Position numbers and translations under genes: made by a program. A DNA stretch of 14,334 bases from Rhabdothermincola sp037478855 (lineage in GTDB: Bacteria; Actinomycetota; Acidimicrobiia; Acidimicrobiales; Acidimicrobilacustridaceae). The stretch lies in assembly GCA_037478855.1 (NCBI GenBank), contig JBBFLY010000072.1, forward strand, positions 1 through 14,334. Reading direction: 5' to 3'. The notes under the pieces were generated by a model, which did no database searches, was not told the DNA's origin, and was given only the letters and a program-made list of their open reading frames with translations. How positions within the stretch are numbered: the stretch's first letter is position 1; each line of letters begins with the position of its first letter. Below are positions 7,150 through 12,848 of this stretch, one piece after another.

Positions 7150-8151
7150 TCATGCGGCCCGGCCCCGGTCGAGCACGAGGCGGGCGGCCCGCTCGAGGTC
7201 GTCGGCCCGCCAGGGTGGCCGGTCGTAGCGGAGCCGGCCGTGCAACCGGTCCCGCCAGGCGGCAGGCACGGCGGCGGCCCCCCAGTGGGCACCGACCAGC
7301 GCGCCGGCGATGGCCGCCACGGTGTCGGTGTCCCCACCGGCGCGCACGGCCCGCTCGATCGCCAGTCGCAGGTGCGCAGCGGGTGGGTCACCGTCGGGCA
7401 CCCCGGTCTGGGCGATGGCCGCCAGCGCGGCCTGCAGCGCCGCAACCACCCAGCCGTTGGGGGTGAACGCCTCCGGGGGCTCGGTGCGGCAGGCTTCGAG
7501 CCGTGCGGCCCACACCGGGCGCCGGGCGGGGTCGAGGTGGTCGAGCCCGGCCGCCACCAGCCCGACCCAGTCCGGGGGTGCACCGCCGGAGCCGTCGAGG
7601 GCCCGGGCGACGGCGATGCTCCACAGCACGCAGGCGTCGACGGCGTCCGGATGGGGGTGGGTGAGCGCGGAGAGCCGGGCGGCCAGGTCGGCGACGGTGT
7701 CGAGGTCCGCGCTGGCGAGGCCGACGACGCCGGTGCGCATGAGGCTGCCGTTGCCGGCGGCGTCGGGGTGGGCCACCTGGTGGGCGGCGGCCGCGGCGGC
7801 GAGCCCGGTGCCGTCGCGTCGTGCCCGCTCGAACACCGCCCTGGTCTGGACGCCGACGTCGGCCGGGTCGCTGTCGTACCAGGCGACGAGCGCGGCCTCG
7901 ATGCGGGCCAGCGGCTCGCCGTCACCCCGGGTGAGGCCGTCGAGGACCGCTGCCGCCTGCTGGGTGTCGTCGGTCCACTCCCCCGGTGCCCACCCGAACG
8001 GCCCGCCGCCGGTCATCGCCAGCGGGTGATCGGCCGGCAGTGCCGGGCCGAACTCGTGGGGCGCGCCGAGCGCGTCGCCGGCGGCCGAGGCGAGCACCAC
8101 GCCGGCGGCTCGGTCCGGGTGTCGGGGGTGGGAGACGGGCTTCACCGTCAT
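7150..8151 (-). CDS. ADP-ribosylglycohydrolase family protein (ARH), copy 2
   Basis: This second ARH-fold hydrolase is 333 aa. GDALG (about 25-29), EWTDDTQ (about 58-64), AGNGSLMR (about 133-140) and GGDTDTVAAIAGALVGAHWG (about 273-292) supply the two-Mg2+ and ADP-ribose site. It keeps the shorter N-terminus usual for the family and lacks the long insert region of copy 1. ATG 8151 has no clear ribosome site. The small gene that ends at 8168 is only 16 bp upstream on the same strand, so coupling from it is possible. Both ARHs have intact catalytic motifs, while the genes around them are decayed, which suggests selection has kept this pair. Confidence 0.92.
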   Translation of the reverse strand: MTVKPVSHPRHPDRAAGVVLASAAGDALGAPHEFGPALPADHPLAMTGGGPFGWAPGEWTDDTQQAAAVLDGLTRGDGEPLARIEAALVAWYDSDPADVGVQTRAVFERARRDGTGLAAAAAAHQVAHPDAAGNGSLMRTGVVGLASADLDTVADLAARLSALTHPHPDAVDACVLWSIAVARALDGSGGAPPDWVGLVAAGLDHLDPARRPVWAARLEACRTEPPEAFTPNGWVVAALQAALAAIAQTGVPDGDPPAAHLRLAIERAVRAGGDTDTVAAIAGALVGAHWGAAAVPAAWRDRLHGRLRYDRPPWRADDLERAARLVLDRGRAA

Positions 8152-8158
8152 GGGGCGG

Positions 8159-8237
8159 CGATCCGGGTCACGGGTCGGGAGGCAGGTGCAGGTAGCGGCG
8201 GGCGAACGCGTCGAGCCAGCGGGCGGTTGCGTCGTCG
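8159..8237. repeat. 79-bp direct repeat, copy 2
   Basis: This is the partner of 5306-5384 (77/79 identical, same orientation, 2853 bp apart). It covers the last 23 codons (stop included) of the small gene at 8168-8404 and 9 bases after its stop. Homologous or site-specific recombination between the two copies would remove both ARH genes as a 2.85-kb circle. Confidence 0.9.
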
Positions 8238-8404
8238 CGGTCGACGACCTGGCCCCAGGTGCTCACGACCGCGTCGAGCGGCCAACACAGCAGTCGGGGT
8301 CCGCGGTCGACGAGGACGCGGCGGTAAGCGGCGAGGGGCCGGAACCCGGCCGGCCCGCCGGAGGCGTCGGGGTCGAACGACGGGGGGAGATGGTGGCAGT
8401 GCAT
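8168..8404 (-). CDS. Small unknown protein, whose 3' end is duplicated at 5306-5384
   Basis: This 78-aa frame (MHCHHLPPSFDP... to ...RRYLHLPPDP) has codon use like real genes here, but I do not recognise the family. The middle, VLVDRGPRLLCWPLDAVVST, looks like a folded beta/alpha segment with aromatic residues. The 5' end abuts a VapC start stub, so the true N-terminus may have been lost in a rearrangement. It lies between the vapB remnant and ARH copy 2 on the same strand. It could be intact, or a truncated end of a larger gene. Confidence 0.45.
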   Translation of the reverse strand: MHCHHLPPSFDPDASGGPAGFRPLAAYRRVLVDRGPRLLCWPLDAVVSTWGQVVDRDDATARWLDAFARRYLHLPPDP

Positions 8405-8427
8405 TCGATGGCATCAACGATCAGCAC
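8401..8427 (-). pseudogene. vapC: VapC start stub
   Basis: GTG 8427 opens a frame MLIVDA(IEC) that overlaps the end of vapB by 14 bp. This is the standard vapBC arrangement, and xxIVDA is the usual start of the first PIN beta strand with its catalytic Asp. After about nine codons the PIN pattern is lost and another gene's reading frame begins. So only the toxin's beginning remains here, while a C-terminal toxin fragment lies 2.9 kb away at 5425-5542. The two pieces need not come from one gene. Confidence 0.45.
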
Positions 8428-8659
8428 CGGGCAAGGGTCCTCTCAGCTCCTCGAACGCCTCGAGCACCTCAGCTCGGCTGATGGTGGATGGCCGGCGCCG
8501 GGTGCGCCCCGGCCACTCCTGCACGGCCAGCCTGGGGCGCGAGCCGGGTCGCCTCGCGCCCCAGCAGGTCGGGAACGCTGATGCCCGCCTGGCGGCGCGT
8601 CGCACGAGCGCCTGGTACACCTCGTCATCGGGGTCGCGGATTCGGAGTCCCTCAGACAC
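8414..8659 (-). pseudogene. vapB: VapB antitoxin (FitA-type RHH) with two compensating frameshifts
   Basis: GTG 8659 starts MSEGLRIRDPDDEVYQALVR, the ribbon and first helix of a FitA/VapB ribbon-helix-helix antitoxin. The end (RRRPSTISRAEVLEAFEELR, GPLP) is also antitoxin-like. In between, residues read ASAFPTCWGARRPGS in this frame, while the other frame gives GISVPDLLGREATRLA, the expected second RHH helix. The frame therefore changes near 8588-8596 and returns near 8530-8540. As read, the 81-aa protein would have a wrong helix and probably cannot dimerise or bind DNA. Either this is decay or there are two sequencing indels. The partner toxin is reduced to a stub. Confidence 0.65.
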
Positions 8660-8694
8660 AGCTCCACCCGTCCATGCCTACCTGCAGGATACGT

Positions 8695-8738
8695 GTGGCG
8701 GGCACATCTCAGGAGCGTGGCGGGCACATCTCAAGAGC
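8695..8738. repeat. Two tandem 22-bp repeats, possible IS end
   Basis: GTGGCGGGCACATCTCAGGAGC (as GTGGCGGGCAC then ATCTCAGGAGC) at 8695-8716 is followed directly by a second copy at 8717-8738 with one mismatch. Tandem terminal repeats of about this size occur at the ends of IS21-family elements, so this may be a leftover IS end; I could not check it. The stop codon of the ARPP-1 gene (8731-8733) lies inside the second copy. Confidence 0.6.
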
Positions 8739-9636
8739 GGCGCAGTCCCCGAACCCGCCGCGGGCGCGAGGGGTGCTCGTCGGGGTCGAGGCGGAACGCG
8801 GCGAGGTGGCGCAGGGCTCCGTCCCACTCGAGTCCGACGCCGGTCACCGTGGGGGCCTCGAGGAACAGGTCGGTGCCGAGGTCCACGCCCGGTTGGCGGG
8901 CCACGTCGGCGGCGGCCACCTCGGCCAGGAAGACCCGGACATCCTCGGCGGACACCTCGCCCTCGGTGGCGAGGTCGAGCGTGTCGAGGGCGTAGCCGTT
9001 GACCAGCCCCTCCCAGAACGCGGTGAGGGTCTCAGGCCGGTCGAACAGGTCGAGGGCCTCGATGCGGTCGCCGACGGCCACGACCACACCCACCTGGTCC
9101 TCCACGGGCTCGAGCGAGGCCACCGTGTCGGCCAGGTCGGCCCGGCGGTGCTCGAACAGGTCGTCGAGGGCGGCCGAGGGGGACGCGACCTCGAAGCGGT
9201 GCTCGAGGTGGGCGACGCGCTCCCACACGCCGGCCTGGTCGCTCGTGCGGCGCCGGGCACGTCGTGCCGAACGGGCGACGCTCGAGGTCTTGTGCTTGCG
9301 CAGCGACGACGGGGAGTGCTGCGGGGCGAGCCGGGTGGCGGCCGGTGCGCCCCAGCGGCCGGCCTCGACGCAGCTCACGGGGATCTCGACGGTGTGGCCG
9401 GCCCCGACGAGCACCGACACGTTGAGCGTGCGGTTCTGCTTGGCGCCGAGGATGTGCTCCCCCTCGACGAGCAGCACGGGCAGCGGGGCGCGGTTCACGG
9501 CACGCAGCTCGGACACCTCGGCACCGGAGTCGAGCTCGGTGAGCTCCAGCAGGTCCCGCTCGAACGCGACCGGGCCCGGCAGGTAGGCGGGCGCAGCGGT
9601 GCCGGCGGTGTCGGTCGAGGGCTCATCGGCCGACAC
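8731..9636 (-). CDS. ARPP-1 family protein (ARG-associated), main body
   Basis: This 301-aa frame holds most of an ARPP-1 domain (ARG and rhodanese-phosphatase-superfamily-associated protein). The hallmark is EGEHILGAKQNRTLNVSVLV followed by VEIPVSCVEAGRW. The family is known mainly by its genomic link to ADP-ribosylglycohydrolases, and here two ARHs lie within 3.8 kb, which fits well. Its reaction is unknown. GTG 9636 has no good ribosome site; the natural N-terminus lies upstream in another frame (9640-9743), so the gene carries a single-base frameshift near 9650-9665 or has shifted to an internal start. The very C-terminus ends inside a 22-bp tandem repeat, hinting that the native last codons may be lost. 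A Lys/Arg-rich stretch (RKHKTSSVARSARRARRR) lies mid-protein. Confidence 0.75.
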   Translation of the reverse strand: MSADEPSTDTAGTAAPAYLPGPVAFERDLLELTELDSGAEVSELRAVNRAPLPVLLVEGEHILGAKQNRTLNVSVLVGAGHTVEIPVSCVEAGRWGAPAATRLAPQHSPSSLRKHKTSSVARSARRARRRTSDQAGVWERVAHLEHRFEVASPSAALDDLFEHRRADLADTVASLEPVEDQVGVVVAVGDRIEALDLFDRPETLTAFWEGLVNGYALDTLDLATEGEVSAEDVRVFLAEVAAADVARQPGVDLGTDLFLEAPTVTGVGLEWDGALRHLAAFRLDPDEHPSRPRRVRGLRRS

Positions 9637-9639
9637 CGC

Positions 9640-9743
9640 CGGGGTCCCGTCGGTGACGGCTGCGCGGCCGGGGTGAGCAGGGGGAACAGGGTCAGCGCGC
9701 CCCGCTGCACGGGTTGGCCAACACGGACATCGAGGGTGAGCAT
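9640..9743 (-). pseudogene. Out-of-frame N-terminal segment of the ARPP-1 gene
   Basis: ATG 9743 is preceded by a perfect AGGAGG with 6-nt spacing and opens MLTLDVRVGQPVQRGALTLF (then PLLTPAA), the usual ARPP-1 N-terminus. The next part of the domain continues in a different frame (VTDGTPAVSADEP...), so one base has been lost between about 9650 and 9665. The start signal is the best in this neighbourhood, which means the gene was recently intact or the indel is a sequencing error. Confidence 0.65.
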
Positions 9744-9782
9744 GGTGATCCTCCTTCGGTCACCATCTGGTACGCCCCCGCC

Positions 9783-9830
9783 GTGACAGCACCATGGGTG
9801 CGTCTGGGCTGATCGGGTCCGCTCTGTCAC
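9783..9830. promoter_or_regulatory. Inverted repeat in divergent ARPP-1 / CARF operon control region
   Basis: GTGACAG (9783-9789) and CTGTCAC (9824-9830) are perfect 7-bp inverted copies 34 bp apart, in the 168-bp gap between the divergent starts at 9743 (-) and 9912 (+). Their centre is roughly mid-gap. A dimeric regulator, or two sites controlling both directions, is a fair inference. TACCGT at 9841-9846 is a possible -10 for the rightward operon (TANNNT type). No -35 is clear. Confidence 0.4.
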
Positions 9831-9911
9831 CTGGCGCGCCTACCGTCCGGGGCTGACCACCTTTCCGTCAACCACGGGCATCGGATGCGGACGGGACGAG
9901 GAGGATCGACG

Positions 9912-10184
9912 ATGCAGGTACCCCAGCCGATGCAGGTCCCGCAGGACTGCGACGCCGAGCCAGGCAGCGATGAGTGGTGGAACCACCTGGCAGCCCTGCA
10001 GCGGGCGGCGGACGCCATCGCGCAGGAGCTGGCCCAGGTGACGATGCTGCTGCGCTCGATCGGGTCAGACACCGGGCTCGACGTCGCCGACCTGCTTCGC
10101 CCGGATGACCCGCTCCCCCCGGGTGACGGCGCGCTCACGGCCGCCTACCGTCGGGCCCGTCCGGCGCACCTGCGCCGGTGCTGA
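9912..10184 (+). CDS. Small 90-aa protein, first gene of the CARF operon
   Basis: I do not recognise this 90-aa protein. ATG 9912 has a strong GAGGAGG ribosome site with 7-nt spacing. The N-terminus repeats VPQ (MQVPQPMQVPQ). A tryptophan pair (EWWNHL) leads into one long amphipathic helix, LAALQRAADAIAQELAQVTM, suited to a coiled coil or helix pair, followed by a Pro-rich linker and a basic tail (YRRARPAHLRR). There is no signal peptide or membrane segment. The next gene starts 11 bp downstream with its own ribosome site, so both are almost surely cotranscribed. A small partner or regulator of the CARF-HEPN protein is a guess from position only. Confidence 0.75.
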   Translation: MQVPQPMQVPQDCDAEPGSDEWWNHLAALQRAADAIAQELAQVTMLLRSIGSDTGLDVADLLRPDDPLPPGDGALTAAYRRARPAHLRRC

Positions 10185-10195
10185 GGAGAGTCGTC

Positions 10196-11743
10196 ATGCT
10201 GCTCGCTATCGCCACCGTCGGGACCCAGGACCTCCAGCACCAGGAGTTCGAGAGCTTCGGCGAACGGCACGGGCTCGGACCGAAGCCCTGGGTGAAGGCG
10301 CGGGACCTCGCGGACCTGCTCAAGGCCGAGCTCGACGCCGCCGGCGACACCGAGCGGGCGAAGCGGTTGCGGACCTACTTCGGGGATGAGGTGGTCCGCA
10401 ACGGCCCCTGCTTCGAGGAGCTCGACGCCCGAGCGCCGGGCGAGTGGGCCCTCGCGCTGCTCGCCACCGACCAGCCGGAGTCGACCCCGGAGACGTATCG
10501 GGCCTCCGACACCATCGGCATCGCCCGGCTGCTCGCCGAGGCGTTCACCGTCCTACGCCCGAAGGTGCCGGTGCTCGGCCCCTTCGCGATCACGGCCCAG
10601 CCGGCGAACCTCAGCGAGGAGCTCGACCACCAGATCTCGACGGCGATCGAGACGGCGGTGCGCGAGCTCCGTGAGCAGGGCCGGACGGTGGACGAGCTCG
10701 TGGCCCTCACCGTCGGTGGCACCCCGGCCATGCGCGTGGCGACCGAACGGGCCGTGGCGCTCAGACCCGTGCCGTCGCGGGTGCTGCTGCCGGATCCCGA
10801 CACCCGTGGCACCCACGACCGCGCTCTCACCCGACTGCTGATCGCCGACGTGGTGCGTGCCCGGATCGAGCACGGAGTGCTGGACGCGGCGCGGGCCGCC
10901 CGCTTCCGCCAGGCCCGCGACACGCTCGACACGCTCGGCGCGCTGGTCGAGCCGACGACACCCACCGGCACCGCCCGCGTCGCCTGCGACATCGGGATGC
11001 GCGTCCTCGACGGGGAGGTCCCCTGGGTCACGAACGCGATGCACGCTCAGGGTGGCATCCCGGATGAGATCTGGCAGCTCGAGCTGCGGCGCCGGGCTGA
11101 TCCGATCGCGATGGCGCTGGCGGCGCGCATCGAGGAGGTCCGTCTCGCCGGGAAGGATCGGCGGCGAAGGGATGCCGCCATCGGGTGGGTGACGGTCGCC
11201 GAGCTGTTCCCGTTGCTGTGGGTGAGCCGTCGACTCACCGACGGGGAGCGGCCTGCTGATGTGGCTGCCGCGGGCGGGCACCTCCGCCGCCTGGCAGGAG
11301 CGTCGTGCGGCCGGTCGGACCGCAGGGTGCACCTCCCCGAGCCCGGCCGTGACGAACCGCAGCTGCTGGCGCGGGCCGCCGCCGACTGCGCCACCCGACC
11401 GTGCGGAGCCTGCCCCCTGCGGGCGGACCATGCCCTCGTCGACGACCGCGAGGGGGCGGAGCTGGCGCTGGCAATGCGCCACGGCTCGGGGGCCGCCCAG
11501 ATGCTCCGGCTCCGCAACCGCTGGGTCCACGGCCTCCATCAGGAGGCCACCTCGGAGGCGGATTCCGCGTTCAGGGACGCGATCGCGAAGGCCCACCAAG
11601 CGATCCCCGGCTACCGCGGGAGCGACGGCGTCGCCGAGGGGCTCCGCTTCGTCTTCGAAGGACTCTGCGGGGCGCCGCCGCCCGTCGTGCTCGGCACCAT
11701 CGCCAAGGTCGTCGCCGATGCGCTCAACCACCCTGACCGCTGA
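10196..11743 (+). CDS. CARF-HEPN protein, Csm6/Cas02710-like candidate RNase
   Basis: This 515-aa protein looks like a ligand-activated RNase. The N-terminal ~225 residues fit a CARF (Rossmann-like) domain: beta-1 LLAIATVGT (2-10), LLATDQ (88-93) followed by a DT pair (105-106), and the signature LTVGGTPAM (171-179). CARF domains bind cyclic oligoadenylates in type III CRISPR immunity. The C-terminal part is helical and contains R440-N-R-W-V-H445 followed by G, the RX4H catalytic motif of HEPN RNases such as Csm6. A cysteine cluster (C371, C398, C403, C406) before it could bind zinc. ATG 10196 has GAGGAGAG 5 nt upstream; GTG 10178 is less likely. No CRISPR array or cas10 is in the window, so the activating signal must come from elsewhere or be different. 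The domain calls rest on motifs, not on a search. Confidence 0.72.
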   Translation: MLLAIATVGTQDLQHQEFESFGERHGLGPKPWVKARDLADLLKAELDAAGDTERAKRLRTYFGDEVVRNGPCFEELDARAPGEWALALLATDQPESTPETYRASDTIGIARLLAEAFTVLRPKVPVLGPFAITAQPANLSEELDHQISTAIETAVRELREQGRTVDELVALTVGGTPAMRVATERAVALRPVPSRVLLPDPDTRGTHDRALTRLLIADVVRARIEHGVLDAARAARFRQARDTLDTLGALVEPTTPTGTARVACDIGMRVLDGEVPWVTNAMHAQGGIPDEIWQLELRRRADPIAMALAARIEEVRLAGKDRRRRDAAIGWVTVAELFPLLWVSRRLTDGERPADVAAAGGHLRRLAGASCGRSDRRVHLPEPGRDEPQLLARAAADCATRPCGACPLRADHALVDDREGAELALAMRHGSGAAQMLRLRNRWVHGLHQEATSEADSAFRDAIAKAHQAIPGYRGSDGVAEGLRFVFEGLCGAPPPVVLGTIAKVVADALNHPDR

Positions 11744-11779
11744 CGGCGCGCTCCCCTCCCCGCGCCGACCCACCCGTAG

Positions 11780-11792
11780 TAGCGTCGGCGCC
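11780..11792 (+). promoter_or_regulatory. Leaderless-type -10 before the cysteine-rich gene
   Basis: TAGCGT (11780-11785) is followed by 7 bases and then GTG 11793, with no ribosome site in front of the GTG. TANNNT 6-7 bp before a start codon is the common layout of leaderless actinobacterial transcripts. It suggests an internal promoter that can make the last two genes of the operon without the CARF-HEPN gene. Confidence 0.45.
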
Positions 11793-12848
11793 GTGGCGCA
11801 TGGGCGGGGCCACACTGGGGCGTCCTGGCGTGCGCTTCGCAGCGCCGACGACGTGGCGCTGTGCCAGTGGCTCGAGACCGAGAACGACCCGGATCGACGG
11901 CGAGATGTGCGCCGGGTGCTGCTGGAGCGCTGGCGGCCCCTGTTGACACGACCGGCGCGGGAGCTGTGCAGCCGGTCAAGCGCCCTCGAGCCGTGCCGGT
12001 TCCCGGACTGCGACCGCGGCTGGTGCGCAGCGTTCGTCGAGACCGTGTTCGACGCCCTGGTCGGTCGTGAGGACTGCCCGGGTGGCACCGCGATCGACGC
12101 CGCCCGAGCACCCGACGCCAACCAGGAGACGCTGCGGCAGCTCGTTGCCCGCACGCAGGCCCGGTGGGAGGAGGTGCAGCGGGTCCGGCAACGGGCGATG
12201 GGACTCCCGCAGCGGGTGGACGCGTTCCTCAGGCAGTCGCCGCACCGCGCCTGCTTCCAGGCCCAGCTCGACGCGGTCCTCGCCGCGACGCCGGAGGTTC
12301 GCCGGCTCGAGATCCCCACCGATCTGCTGGTGTGGGCCAAGGCACTGTTCTTCGATGCCTGCCAACTGTCGAACCGCGAGATCGACCACCGGCGGGTGGC
12401 GCGCTTCGTCGCCCGTCACAGCGCCGAGCTACACCGCGCGCTGGACACCGACGAGCCCATGGAGGCGATCGGCGCGCTCGTCGACGCCGTCGACGCGTGC
12501 TTCCGGACCATGAACGAGCACCACTGCCTGATCTGTCGTTCGCCCGGGGAGCGACTCCAGGTGACCCGCGAGCTGCTGCGCCGGGTCGCGCGGGAAGCCA
12601 GCTCGGATCTCCTCACCGTCGTCGACCCGGCGCTCGTGACCGAGGACAACTGCGTCGAGGTCGCCGCAACCTGCTGGCAGCGGCTCGGGGGTGAGCCGCC
12701 CTGGTACGACCGCTACATCGCTGCCACCCGCCAGGCGAACCGCACGCAGGAGACCACGGACCTGTCGGAGAAACCAGACGACGCCGATGGCGCCGTCCCG
12801 GCGATCTGGGTTTGGGAGGATGAGCCCGAGGGGAGGTCGGACTGGTGA
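11793..12848 (+). CDS. Unknown cysteine-rich protein between two CARF genes
   Basis: I do not recognise this 351-aa, largely helical protein. It has 13 cysteines, including C68-x4-C73-x4-C78 (CRFPDCDRGWC) and C245-x2-C248 (HHCLICR), possible metal ligands. The first 140 residues (RRVLLERWRPLL..., FVETVFDALVG, ..., RVRQRAMGLPQR) faintly recall the spacing of a sigma-70 region 2, but this is a weak impression. A basic helix, REIDHRRVARFVARHSAEL, lies around 195-213. The acidic tail ends in WEDEPEGRSDW. GTG 11793 is chosen because of the leaderless -10 just before it; ATG 11718, overlapping the previous gene by 26 bp, is possible. Its stop overlaps the next gene's start (GTGA), so the two proteins are translationally coupled and probably interact. 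Confidence 0.8.
   Translation: MAHGRGHTGASWRALRSADDVALCQWLETENDPDRRRDVRRVLLERWRPLLTRPARELCSRSSALEPCRFPDCDRGWCAAFVETVFDALVGREDCPGGTAIDAARAPDANQETLRQLVARTQARWEEVQRVRQRAMGLPQRVDAFLRQSPHRACFQAQLDAVLAATPEVRRLEIPTDLLVWAKALFFDACQLSNREIDHRRVARFVARHSAELHRALDTDEPMEAIGALVDAVDACFRTMNEHHCLICRSPGERLQVTRELLRRVAREASSDLLTVVDPALVTEDNCVEVAATCWQRLGGEPPWYDRYIAATRQANRTQETTDLSEKPDDADGAVPAIWVWEDEPEGRSDW

Noticed and set aside
7240..8481. Plus-strand frame antisense to ARH copy 2
   Set aside because: It is Gly/Val/Arg-rich shadow coding; the minus strand has all ARH catalytic motifs.
9640..9743. Programmed ribosomal frameshift in ARPP-1
   Set aside because: No slippery heptamer or downstream structure could be identified at the break; a simple indel is the plainer explanation.
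10553..12340. 595-codon minus-strand frame across the CARF genes
   Set aside because: Low-complexity composition and no motifs; the plus strand shows CARF and HEPN motifs with proper ribosome sites.
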